NCBI GenBank assembly: GCA_964368625.1
Contig: CAYJBH010000015.1
Span: 1 to 64,000 of the forward strand
DNA from: CAYJBH01 sp964368625
GTDB taxonomy: Bacteria; Bacillota; Clostridia; Oscillospirales; Ruminococcaceae
Direction: 5' to 3'
DNA length: 64,000 nt
The notes beneath the pieces were generated by a model. It was not told the origin of the DNA, did not search any database, and saw nothing but the letters and a program-made list of their open reading frames with translations. The translations under genes and the position numbers were made by a program. Within the stretch, counting starts at the first letter, position 1, and the number at the start of each line of letters is the position of its first letter. Below are positions 15,404 to 22,627 of this stretch, in pieces.

Positions 15404-15432
15404 ATGATACCATACCTGCACATACTTGTCAA
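15404..15432 (-). promoter_or_regulatory. Minus-arm promoter 2
   Basis: Minus strand TTGACA (15427-15432), 17-bp spacer, TATCAT (15404-15409). It shares ATGATACCATAC with promoter 1 and carries further GGTAT half-sites but no full palindrome. The two promoters are 111 bp apart and both read into the minus-strand arm. Confidence 0.85.
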
Positions 15433-15535
15433 TACCTTTTTCAATCTTTTTTCAAATCTTTTTTGCAAACGCTCCAAACCCTTGTATTTGCTAGGTTTTC
15501 GCGCCTATCGCGTGCGCACAATCTGCCGTGGTTGA

Positions 15536-15840
15536 CACTACAACCATCACGGCATGAGCAACCGGCACGTACAAGGTCCTTGACATCACATGCGCATGCT
15601 ATCATATAGCATAGACGTTGTGCAGATCCGTTATACAATATCTAGTACGCGCGCGGATTATATAGAGACATGGCATAGCCATCAACATCCTGCATCACAA
15701 TCCTATATATGCTATCGCTGCAGATGCACAGCCTATAATACAGATCATATAGCACAATCGTTATCCTGCATCCGTTGCGCATTCTATCCCTATAACGCTG
15801 ATCATCTGCATATATCTATTGTATGCGTTTGTGCAGTGTG
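15536..15840. other. Non-coding, repeat-rich control region; possible origin or operator array
   Basis: About 300 bp with no credible gene. It contains many short recurring words: ATCCTGCAT (twice), GCAGAT, TATAG/CTATA, CACAATC, and small palindromes (CATGCGCATG; GCTATCATATAGC near 15600). Such clusters are seen in phage origins and multi-operator regions. No clean iteron length is evident by eye, so the role is open. Confidence 0.35.
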
Positions 15841-15914
15841 CTCTGATGTTGTTGCGGCATTGCTTTTATGTTGTTTCGTTGTTGTTGCAGTGTTGTCACA
15901 AATGCCATGCGTGA

Positions 15915-15931
15915 TTGTATTATATTGTATT
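15915..15931. repeat. 17-bp AT repeat, copy 1 (second copy at 18879-18895)
   Basis: TTGTATTATATTGTATT occurs here and again at 18879-18895, in both cases in a non-coding gap. It may be a regulatory site; only two copies were noticed. Confidence 0.5.
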
Positions 15932-15974
15932 ATATTTTTTATTTGTTTTCTTTTCTCAAAAAAACATGCACAAA

Positions 15975-15996
15975 ACCGGCATGCATGCATGCCGGT
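15975..15996. repeat. Perfect 22-bp palindrome (ACCGGCATGCA and its mirror)
   Basis: The sequence is identical to its own reverse complement over 22 bases. On the minus strand it is followed by TTTTG and then seven T, so it may end minus-strand transcription; it could equally be a protein site. The surrounding 15841-16320 stretch has no gene I can support. Confidence 0.7.
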
Positions 15997-16323
15997 GCTA
16001 CTGTTTGCGCCATGTAATGTATATTGTGTTGCCAAAATGGGCTATTTTTTAATGGGTTTGCATGTTTTTTTACCAAGCCCGGGGGATGGGCGCAGAAAAT
16101 CGCCTTCAGACCCTTCGCAAAAATTTTCAAAAACGCTATAAGGGCGAATTGCAAATGAAAGAGGGTAAAGAAATCGAAGAACGAAGAAAAAGCGTGAAGG
16201 AGCGACAAAGTTATATAAATATAAATTAGGTAACGTTTTGGCTGTAAAATCGGAAAAAGCGTTGTGGTTATTGTGTTTTCGGATGCGCTACAAATGTTGC
16301 AAAAGCCCCAAAAAACAAAGGTG

Positions 16324-16352
16324 TTGCAATATATGTAAAAGTATGTTATGCT
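16324..16352 (+). promoter_or_regulatory. Promoter of the rightward operon
   Basis: TTGCAA (16324-16329), 17-bp spacer, TATGCT (16347-16352), about 75 nt before the RHH gene. It is the best plus-strand promoter in the gap. Confidence 0.6.
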
Positions 16353-16426
16353 ATATGCAGAAGCAATGGTGAATTGTTTCAATCAAGCAAGAAAACATGA
16401 GAAAAACAGAGGGAGAATGAGAAAAA

Positions 16427-16597
16427 ATGCGAAAAGAAGGTCGAAACACTACAAAGGTAACGGTAACAATCAAAAACACGATTGTGGAAGCTGTAGACAA
16501 GTTCAGCGAAGAGACTGGAGTTCCAAAAAGCCGCATCTATGCGATGGGAGCGCAACTTTACCTTGAAAAAATGAGGAAGGAGATGTTTAAGAATTGA
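16427..16597 (+). CDS. Ribbon-helix-helix (CopG/Arc-like) protein, 56 aa
   Basis: MRKEGRNTTKVTVTIKNTIVEAVDKFSEE...SRIYAMGAQLYLEKM shows the beta strand, then two helices of an RHH repressor. A GAGGGAG site lies about 10 nt upstream. A longer overlapping frame starting at 16348 has no such pattern and is rejected. As first gene of the plus operon it may regulate the promoter at 16324. The stop overlaps the methyltransferase start. Confidence 0.75.
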   Translation: MRKEGRNTTKVTVTIKNTIVEAVDKFSEETGVPKSRIYAMGAQLYLEKMRKEMFKN

Positions 16598-18183
16598 ATT
16601 TAGGCGATATCACAAAAATTGACGGCAAAAAGATCCATCCTGTAGATGTTATCACATTTGGCTTTCCTTGTCAAAGCATTTCATTGGCAGGAAAGCGAGA
16701 AGGTGTAAAGCACGCGGAACATGGACATGAAAAGACAACGGCAAGCGGACTGTTCTATGAAGCGGTAAGAGTAATCAAGGAAATGTTGGAAGCCACAAAC
16801 GGAGAATATCCTAAGTACGCAATTGCAGAAAACGTTTTTGGGTTGTTTAGCTCACAGAAAGGATGGGATTTTTACGATGTTATCACCCAACTTGCAAGAA
16901 TTAAAGACAAGGGATTTTATGTACCTAGATGCGAGGAAATCAAAAAAGGAAAGCCAACTGGAAAGCTTGTTTGGCGAAAATCGGGCGCTATCGTGGCAGA
17001 TGGATTTAGCATTGCTTGGAGAACACACGATGCTCAACACTGGGGAGTTGCCCAACGTAGACGTAGAGTCTCAATTGTTATCGATTTTAGAGGAAGTAGT
17101 GCACCCGAAATACTTTTTGTCGAAGACGGCTTGCGAAGGAATTATCCGCAGAGCGGATGCTCGTGGGAAAGAGCTACCACAAGTTTTAAGGGATGCGTTG
17201 GTGTTTCAGATAGAAAATCACGATTGGGTGATGGAGCAAGTAAAGAAAATGTGGGAGTATTTCCTTTTGCACGAACATTAACAGGTGAAATTGCAGGGAC
17301 TTTGGATGCTAATTATCACAAAGGAACAGGAGAGCGAAACGGAGTAGAGAGGGAAATCGTATTTTCACCTTTTACTGTAAATCAAATGCACGAAAGTTTT
17401 TTACCAATGTATGAAAAGGCATCCACTTTTGTAAAGTCTCACCACAAAGACCCTTCCATTGTTGCCGTTCCTTTGGTTTTTGAAAATCATCCAAACGACA
17501 GCAGGGTTACAGAATCAAATGATTGTTGCAGCGCGTTGACAAGTCGAATGGGAACAGGCGGAGGAAACGTTCCTTTTGTTGCCTTTCCCTACTCCATCGC
17601 AACGAAAATGCAATCTCAAAACATTGGAAAAAACGTATCTTGTCCTTTGAGCGGATCGGATTACAAAGAACCGCAAGCGGTTTTTAATCCTATTATTTTG
17701 GATCGCGCCAGTTTCAATCAAGGAAAGAATGCCCAATACGATTTTCAGATTTTGGAAGATGGTGTTTGTGCCACGATTGTTGCTAAAGGTCCTCACGCAG
17801 TGTTAAACGAATGCTCAAATCAATATTTAGTAAGGCGTTTAACGCAAACTGAATGCGAAAGATTGCAAGGTTACCCGGATGGCTATACAAACATCGGCGA
17901 TTGGGAGGATCAAAAAGGTAAAAAACGCAAAATTGAAAAGTCGGATGGAGCAAGGTACAAGGCTTTGGGAAATTCAATTGCTTTACCGTACTGGAAGTGG
18001 CAGTTTGAAAACATGCGTTCATATTTACCCGAGAAAGCAACGCTTGGAAGCTTTTTTGACGGAATTGGTGGATTTCCGATTTGTTTTAACAGCATATACG
18101 GCGAAAATGCTACAAAGTGGACAAGCGAAATTGAAGATTTTCCGATTGCCGTTGTAGCGAAAAGGATTTACAGGAAGGCGTAA
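16594..18183 (+). CDS. Circularly permuted DNA cytosine-5 methyltransferase
   Basis: Protein of 529 residues, TTG start behind GGAAGGAG. All C5-methyltransferase motifs are there but in shifted order. The protein opens with LGDITKIDGKKIHPVDVI and the catalytic FPCQS (Cys26, motif IV), then AENVFG (VI), WGVAQRRRR (VIII), a variable target domain, LTQTECERLQGYPDGYT (IX) and KALGNSIALP (X, about 455). Only then comes the SAM-binding motif I, GSFFDGIGGF (about 485-494), with WTSEIEDFPIAV (motif II). In ordinary relatives the I-II block directly precedes the GDITK segment. Methylates cytosine C5; target unknown. Confidence 0.9.
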   Translation: MNLGDITKIDGKKIHPVDVITFGFPCQSISLAGKREGVKHAEHGHEKTTASGLFYEAVRVIKEMLEATNGEYPKYAIAENVFGLFSSQKGWDFYDVITQLARIKDKGFYVPRCEEIKKGKPTGKLVWRKSGAIVADGFSIAWRTHDAQHWGVAQRRRRVSIVIDFRGSSAPEILFVEDGLRRNYPQSGCSWERATTSFKGCVGVSDRKSRLGDGASKENVGVFPFARTLTGEIAGTLDANYHKGTGERNGVEREIVFSPFTVNQMHESFLPMYEKASTFVKSHHKDPSIVAVPLVFENHPNDSRVTESNDCCSALTSRMGTGGGNVPFVAFPYSIATKMQSQNIGKNVSCPLSGSDYKEPQAVFNPIILDRASFNQGKNAQYDFQILEDGVCATIVAKGPHAVLNECSNQYLVRRLTQTECERLQGYPDGYTNIGDWEDQKGKKRKIEKSDGARYKALGNSIALPYWKWQFENMRSYLPEKATLGSFFDGIGGFPICFNSIYGENATKWTSEIEDFPIAVVAKRIYRKA

Positions 18184-18186
18184 AGC

Positions 18187-18747
18187 ATGATCAGAACAAA
18201 AATGCCTTTAACCAAGAACGAGTTGACCGGCGAATACTACTACGCAGACCCAAAAACTGGTGAAATTCTTGCCGTTTTGAAAAGCAACAGACTTTTGGAT
18301 TCAATCACGATCAACACTAAATCTAAACAAGGGTTTTATGATGATCACAAAGATAAGTTCAACAAAACGGTTGGTTTCTTTTCTCCGTTTCAAAGCTATG
18401 GAAAGTTAAATCTTCTTGCGTTTGAAGAAATAGCAAAGCTTGACTTAACGGCTTTTGAGATGCGATTGGTTGTTTACTTTATTTCTAGGGTTGCGCAAAA
18501 AACATGCGCCATAAAGAAAAAAAGAACGTCCACCTTAACGCCCGAAGACTTAGAAGAGCTTTTCGGTGTGAAAAAAACTACTGTTTACACTGCTTTGCTG
18601 AACCTTCGCAAACACGAAATTATCCACGTTGGAAGAGGTAAGAAAAAAAAGATCCTGTTGAACCCGTACATATTTTTTAAAGGTAATACCGTAGAAAGGG
18701 AAATATATGAATTATTCAAAACAACAAAATGGTGCAAAACAAAGTAA
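18187..18747 (+). CDS. RepA/RepL-like winged-helix replication protein
   Basis: Protein of 186 residues. The segment MRLVVYFISRV...LTPEDLEELFGVKKTTVYTALLNLRKHEIIHVGRGKKKKILLNPYIFFKG is a winged helix with the typical ending of Firmicute plasmid Rep proteins (RepL/RepA_C-like). It may bind the phage origin, or act as a regulator. It lies 3 nt after the methyltransferase gene. Confidence 0.65.
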   Translation: MIRTKMPLTKNELTGEYYYADPKTGEILAVLKSNRLLDSITINTKSKQGFYDDHKDKFNKTVGFFSPFQSYGKLNLLAFEEIAKLDLTAFEMRLVVYFISRVAQKTCAIKKKRTSTLTPEDLEELFGVKKTTVYTALLNLRKHEIIHVGRGKKKKILLNPYIFFKGNTVEREIYELFKTTKWCKTK

Positions 18748-18877
18748 TTCTCCTTGCATTAAGTGCCCTAACGATGGTTTTTGCTCTCAAACATGCAAAG
18801 ATTGGGCGGACTGGTTCTTCATGAAGTGGGAAATAACAACAAGAGAAACAAGAAAACTATTGCAAATGGAAAAGTAA
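18707..18877 (+). CDS. Small cysteine-rich phage protein, 56 aa
   Basis: MNYSKQQNGAKQSNSPCIKCPNDGFCSQTCKDWADWF... has four cysteines spaced like a zinc knuckle. GAAAGGGA lies 6 nt before the ATG, inside the end of the Rep-like gene. Conserved-looking in phages, role unknown. Confidence 0.65.
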   Translation: MNYSKQQNGAKQSNSPCIKCPNDGFCSQTCKDWADWFFMKWEITTRETRKLLQMEK

Positions 18878-18934
18878 GTTGTATTATATTGTATTGTTTT
18901 TGTTTGCTAAAAAGATTGAAAGGGGAAATCAATT

Positions 18935-19171
18935 GTGTTAAATTTTGACTGTGATTGCGAAACGATGGACAGCCTACACAGCACGGCAAGCATGCAGGGG
19001 TTTTTCGCACCAAAAACAGAGACTGCCAAAACGCCAAGCGTAGAAGCAATAGCGGAACTTGTTGGTGAGATTGGGCGCAAGATGGACGAGCTTGCAGATT
19101 TGGTGGAGCGGTATGGGCTGATGGACTACGACAACACGCTACCGAGCGAACTGCCGAGGGGGGATGATTGA
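18935..19171 (+). CDS. Hypothetical protein, 78 aa
   Basis: GTG start after AAAGGGGAAA. The C-terminal helix EAIAELVGEIGRKMDELADLVERYG is amphipathic and probably oligomerises. Its stop overlaps the start region of the next gene. Confidence 0.6.
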   Translation: MLNFDCDCETMDSLHSTASMQGFFAPKTETAKTPSVEAIAELVGEIGRKMDELADLVERYGLMDYDNTLPSELPRGDD

Positions 19172-19172
19172 C

Positions 19173-19424
19173 ATGGCATCACATAGGCAGATTCTAAAGC
19201 GGATTGCAGATGGAGAGCTTGTGGGGTATGAGTTTTTTATCCGCGAAAATCATGGAGAATGTTTGATTCTGTATTTTTCCTGCGAGCCGACCGAACAGCT
19301 GATCAAACCCGAATCGGAAAGCAAATACGTTGATGCGCTGGTGGAATTTAATCGGTCAAAATTGAAAAAAAGCTTAGGCGAAATGGTGGGATTTAACCGC
19401 GATAAACTCACACCGAAACTATAA
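19173..19424 (+). CDS. Hypothetical protein, 83 aa
   Basis: MASHRQILKRIADGE... at 19173 is 9 nt after GAGGGGGG; an ATG three codons earlier is too near that site. No domain recognised. Confidence 0.6.
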   Translation: MASHRQILKRIADGELVGYEFFIRENHGECLILYFSCEPTEQLIKPESESKYVDALVEFNRSKLKKSLGEMVGFNRDKLTPKL

Positions 19425-19439
19425 CGGGAGGGGATGTCA

Positions 19440-19517
19440 ATGCAGCCAACGCTATGGGTGCTTCACAACCTAATAGCGTTGTTTTATTTTAAGGAGGTAA
19501 TTTTATGGATGAATTGA
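19440..19517 (+). CDS. Possible 25-aa hydrophobic peptide
   Basis: ATG at 19440 follows GGAGGGG at good spacing and codes for MQPTLWVLHNLIALFYFK and a short tail, a membrane-peptide-like string. It overlaps the hairpin at 19447-19490, so it may be chance. Confidence 0.3.
   Translation: MQPTLWVLHNLIALFYFKEVILWMN
19447..19490 (+). terminator. Intrinsic terminator
   Basis: CAACGCTAT pairs with ATAGCGTTG (9 bp), followed by TTTTATTTT, downstream of 19173-19424. Confidence 0.65.
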
Positions 19518-19743
19518 AGTTATTTGAAGGTAACAACGTGGATATAATCGAGCAAAACGGAACGATTTTTTTGAGGTCTATTCTACAGGCATGGCGTTGG
19601 GACATGCAAAAGAAGCAAAGGGAAAACTTTATCCACGAAAAGAAAGAATTGACGATAGTCTAAAAAGTGCTGATATAACACCAGTTGTCCACGGTGGACA
19701 ACTTTACATTACCGAAGAACAACTCTGCGATATGATGCTTTGA
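19505..19743 (+). pseudogene. Frameshifted antirepressor-like (Bro-N-like) fragment
   Basis: Starts MDELKLFEGNNVDIIEQNGTIF behind AAGGAGG. At a run of seven T (about 19566-19572) the frame breaks; one extra T would continue as FEVYSTGMALGHAKEAKG...GGQLYITEEQLCDMML, which is typical of antirepressor N-terminal domains. The in-frame product stops after 53 residues. Both parts together give only about 79 residues, so the gene is also truncated at the C-terminus. It could be a decayed gene, a -1 slip site at T7, or a homopolymer sequencing error. Confidence 0.65.
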
Positions 19744-19782
19744 ATGCTAAGAAAATTTTTTTTGATTTAGAAAGGAAAAAAG

Positions 19783-20460
19783 ATGAACGAATTAGCAAAA
19801 TTAAACACAGTGGAAACCATTACAAGCCGAGAAGTTGCGGAACTAACTGGAAAAGAACACAACACAGTAATGCGTGATATAAGAGTTTTAGCAGAACAAG
19901 TAAAAGAATTAGGAGAGTACAAATTTGCACAGTCCTTTTATGTGAATTCCCAAAACAAGAAACAACCACAGTATCAACTAACAAAAAAAGAAAGTCTATT
20001 GTTGGCAAGCGGTTACAGCGCACTTTTGAGAGCTAAAATAATTGACAGATGGGAAGAATTAGAAAACCGATTAAAAACACCAACTACAATGGTTGAAGCA
20101 CTTACACTTGCTCTTGAACAAGCTAAAAAAATAGAGCAGTTACAAGCAGAAAATCAAGTAATGCTGCCGAAAGCACAGTTTTTTGATGCGGTTGCAGATA
20201 GCAAGGATGCTTTGCCTATGGCAGATGTTGCAAAGGTTTTGGATATGGGAGTTGGTCGCAACAAACTTTTTGACATATTGCGCAAACAAAAAGTGCTTGA
20301 CCAAAACAACAAGCCTTATCAGTCTATGGTGGATCGCGGCTACTTTAGAGTTGTTGAGCAAAAATTCATGCGAAACGGAGAACAATGCATTAACATAAAA
20401 ACGTTAGTATATCAAAAAGGTGTTGAATACATTAGGAGAATCTTGTGTTCAACTCTTTAA
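19783..20460 (+). CDS. Rha/KilAC-type phage antirepressor
   Basis: Protein of 225 residues. The N-terminus (ITSREVAELTGKEHNTVMRDIR...QYQLTKKESLLLASGYS...IIDRWEELE) is a Rha-type domain; the C-terminus (PKAQFFDAVADSKDALPMADVAKVLDMGVGRNKLFDILR...GYFRVVE) is the KilAC/ANT domain. Such proteins bind DNA or repressors and drive lytic switching. AGAAAGG precedes the ATG and a strong terminator follows. Confidence 0.88.
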   Translation: MNELAKLNTVETITSREVAELTGKEHNTVMRDIRVLAEQVKELGEYKFAQSFYVNSQNKKQPQYQLTKKESLLLASGYSALLRAKIIDRWEELENRLKTPTTMVEALTLALEQAKKIEQLQAENQVMLPKAQFFDAVADSKDALPMADVAKVLDMGVGRNKLFDILRKQKVLDQNNKPYQSMVDRGYFRVVEQKFMRNGEQCINIKTLVYQKGVEYIRRILCSTL

Positions 20461-20468
20461 AATCGAAC

Positions 20469-20492
20469 AAGCCCTTCGGGGCTTTTTGTTTT
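20469..20492 (+). terminator. Intrinsic terminator
   Basis: AAGCCC-TTCG-GGGCTT with a stable tetraloop followed by TTTTTG; ends the antirepressor transcript. Confidence 0.9.
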
Positions 20493-20505
20493 TAACATGT
20501 TTTTG

Positions 20506-20535
20506 TTGACAAAGTATTTATACTTGTGTTACAAT
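20506..20535 (+). promoter_or_regulatory. Promoter with palindromic operator, replication block
   Basis: TTGACA (20506-20511), 18-bp spacer, TACAAT (20530-20535). The inverted repeat AAGTAT-TT-ATACTT (20512-20525) fills the spacer, a likely site for the RHH protein encoded just downstream. Confidence 0.75.
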
Positions 20536-20568
20536 GATTTTATAAATTTTTGAAGGTGGTGATTGGTT

Positions 20569-20733
20569 GTGAAACGGTTTACATTTGTGCTTGAAAAGGG
20601 ACTTAAGGATGAGTTAGAAAAAAGATCCAAGGAACTTGGTATGTCTTCGTCTGCCTATGTTCGTTCGGTTGTTATTGCTGCATTGAAAAAAGAAAAGGAG
20701 AAAAATTGTGGCTATTTTAAGGAACAACAATAG
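20569..20733 (+). CDS. Ribbon-helix-helix regulator, 54 aa
   Basis: GTG start after GAAGGTGGTG. KRFTFVLEKGLKDELEKRSKELGMSSSAYVRSVVIAALKKEKE is a complete RHH fold (strand, helix, helix). First gene after the operator-promoter at 20506, so probably autoregulatory. Overlaps the replication initiator start by 26 bases. Confidence 0.75.
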   Translation: MKRFTFVLEKGLKDELEKRSKELGMSSSAYVRSVVIAALKKEKEKNCGYFKEQQ

Positions 20734-21481
20734 AGAAAAATATACCGTTCTTGACAATCACGCTATAAAAAACAACGATTTGTCGTTGAAAGCTCTTGGA
20801 TTGTTAGTTAGAATGTTATCGTTTCCTGACAATTGGCACTTTTGCGAAACAGGGCTTGATAGTGTTTTTAAGGCTGACGGAATGACTTCTATTCGCAGTG
20901 GGTTGAAAGAGCTTGAAGCTGCTGGTTACTTAAAAAGGACGAAGATTCGCAACGAAAAGAAACAGATGGCTGGAACTGAATGGAGAATAAGCGAAACACC
21001 AATTTTTATTGAAAATCCACAATTTGATTTTCCAATATCGGGTGTCCCTAAAGCGGAAATGTCTAGCTTGGAAAACCACAGACAATTAAATACTAATGGA
21101 TTAAATACTAATGGATTAAATACTGATGAACAAATCACTAAAAAGGGAAAAGCGAAAGCTACGGAGCTTTCATTTGATTTTTTGCCTTCTGATGTGTTAA
21201 AAGATGTTTTTTTGGATTTTTCAGAAATGAGGAAAAGTATGAAAGCGAATTTGACACAAAGAGCATTGGAACTTGCATATAAAGATTTGCTGAAATTAAG
21301 CAAGGATGAGAAAACACAGATTGAAATTGTGGAACAAAGCATAATGAGAGGATGGAAAGGGCTTTTCGCTTTGCCAAATAACAATGGAAACAGAGGTGAC
21401 AATGCAAACAAGACAAAATCTCTTTGGGAGACACCTGCTAACGAACTTGATTACACATCGGAAAAGGGGTTTGAACTATGA
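20708..21481 (+). CDS. DnaD-like phage replication initiator / replisome organiser
   Basis: Protein of 257 residues, GTG start 8 nt after AAGGAG. N-terminal winged helix (VLDNHAIKNNDLSLKALGLLVRMLSFPDNWHF...GLKELEAAGYLKR) with the usual wording of Firmicute phage replisome organisers; a linker with three LNTNG repeats; then a helical C-terminus ending ANELDYTSEKGFEL. It is followed directly by the DnaC-like loader, the normal pair for loading host helicase. The linker DNA carries 15-bp repeats that may be the origin (21086-21130). Confidence 0.8.
   Translation: MAILRNNNREKYTVLDNHAIKNNDLSLKALGLLVRMLSFPDNWHFCETGLDSVFKADGMTSIRSGLKELEAAGYLKRTKIRNEKKQMAGTEWRISETPIFIENPQFDFPISGVPKAEMSSLENHRQLNTNGLNTNGLNTDEQITKKGKAKATELSFDFLPSDVLKDVFLDFSEMRKSMKANLTQRALELAYKDLLKLSKDEKTQIEIVEQSIMRGWKGLFALPNNNGNRGDNANKTKSLWETPANELDYTSEKGFEL
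21086..21130 (+). repeat. Three tandem 15-bp repeats inside the initiator gene, candidate origin iterons
   Basis: TTAAATACTAATGGA occurs twice exactly and a third time as TTAAATACTGATGAA, back to back, in the linker region of the initiator gene. Many phages place their origin iterons inside the initiator gene (lambda O is the classic case). Confidence 0.6.
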
Positions 21482-22239
21482 TTTGTGAAGTTTGCGGAAA
21501 AAGTCTTGTGAAAGAAATTAAACTTTTTAACTCGGTTGTTAGTGTTCCTGTTTTGTGCGCTTGTGAGATTGAGAAAAGAAACCAAGCGGAGGAATACGAA
21601 AAAAACAGACAAAAAGAACTTTTGATAAAGAGAATGAGAAAAAACGGCATTCGAGACAACAAGGCTAGCCGGTACACTTTTTCCCTTGATGATGGAACTG
21701 GTGAAAAAATAGAAATGGCGAAGAGATATGTTGACAAGATCGATGAAATGATTTCAGAAAACATTGGCTTACTTTTAACCGGCAACGTAGGAAGTGGGAA
21801 AAGTTTTACCGCAGGTTGCATATGCAACGCTTTGATTGACAAGGGAATTTCTTCAATTTTCATAAACTTGTCAACAGTTTTGAATGATTTAACAAACTTT
21901 ACGAGTGAAGGAGTGGATCGAAACGAATACATATACGACTTGAACCAATGTCAAGTGTTGGTTATTGATGACTTTGGAATTGAAAGACAAAGTGCATTTG
22001 CTTCGGAGCAAATTTTCAACTTGGTGGATTCTAGGATTAGAAAAAACAAGCCGTTGATTGTTACAACTAACATAACGCTTGGAACTTTGAAAGACGAACA
22101 TGCTCCAATGCAGCAAAGGCGTATATATGACAGATTGCTTGGGTCATGCGTTCCGATCGTTTTTAACGGAAAAAGCAGAAGAAAAACGGAATCAATTCAA
22201 AAAATGGACAAAATGAAAGACATATTAAACGGAACATGA
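21478..22239 (+). CDS. DnaC-like helicase loader (AAA+ ATPase)
   Basis: Protein of 253 residues, ATG overlapping the previous stop. N-terminal CxxC...CxC (Cys3, Cys6, Cys27, Cys29) is a zinc-binding region as in DnaC/DnaI; Walker A GNVGSGKS (102-109); Walker B VLVIDDFG (about 160-167); sensor region LIVTTNITLGTL; arginine-finger context RIYDRLLGSCVPI. It would load the replicative helicase at the phage origin with the initiator. Confidence 0.88.
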   Translation: MICEVCGKSLVKEIKLFNSVVSVPVLCACEIEKRNQAEEYEKNRQKELLIKRMRKNGIRDNKASRYTFSLDDGTGEKIEMAKRYVDKIDEMISENIGLLLTGNVGSGKSFTAGCICNALIDKGISSIFINLSTVLNDLTNFTSEGVDRNEYIYDLNQCQVLVIDDFGIERQSAFASEQIFNLVDSRIRKNKPLIVTTNITLGTLKDEHAPMQQRRIYDRLLGSCVPIVFNGKSRRKTESIQKMDKMKDILNGT

Positions 22240-22280
22240 CATTGTTTTGAAAATTTGGCAGGTTTAACGGCTTTTGAATC

Positions 22281-22319
22281 AACGCGCGTAGTTTTTATGG
22301 GAGAAATAAAAAACGCGTT
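22281..22319 (+). other. Leader hairpin before the zinc-finger gene
   Basis: AACGCG...CGCGTT and TTTTTAT...ATAAAAA pair around GGGAGA, without a following T run. It sits in the 115-bp gap after the DnaC-like gene; function unknown. Confidence 0.4.
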
Positions 22320-22354
22320 AAAAGGGCAAAATAATCAAAAAGAAAGGCATTCCT

Positions 22355-22627
22355 ATGAATATTTGCAAACAGTGTGGGAAAAAATTTGAAAAAAACAGTC
22401 ATCAGCAAATTTTTTGCGGAAAATCTTGCAGGGTTCTTTACAACAACACAAAGTTCAACGCAGAAAAAGAATACGAATATCAAAAATACAAAAAGCCCGA
22501 AAAGAAGAAAAAGAAAATACCTACAATTTCAGAAATGGCAAAAATGGCGAATTTCAGTGGTTTGACTTATGGGCAAATGGTATTGAAAGGAATGATGGAA
22601 AATGAAAAAAAACTGGATAACAATTAA
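22355..22627 (+). CDS. Zinc-knuckle protein, 90 aa
   Basis: MNICKQCGKKFEKNSHQQIFCGKSCRVLYNN is a CxxC...CxxxC zinc finger like those in HNH-type accessory proteins, followed by a very lysine-rich linker and a helical end. Overlaps the GIY-YIG gene by 26 bases. Confidence 0.7.
   Translation: MNICKQCGKKFEKNSHQQIFCGKSCRVLYNNTKFNAEKEYEYQKYKKPEKKKKKIPTISEMAKMANFSGLTYGQMVLKGMMENEKKLDNN

Noticed and set aside
14486..15535. Long plus-strand open frame (349 codons)
   Set aside because: It is antisense to two small genes with good ribosome sites, runs through the hexamer repeat, and its product has no protein-like pattern or start signal.
15590..16141. Plus-strand frame of 183 codons in the control region
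   Set aside because: Composition (many Cys, Tyr, His and Ser) reflects the repeats; no ribosome site; it crosses the 22-bp palindrome.
16348..16566. Plus-strand frame of 72 codons before the methyltransferase
   Set aside because: It overlaps, in another frame, the RHH gene at 16427-16597, which has a clear fold and ribosome site.
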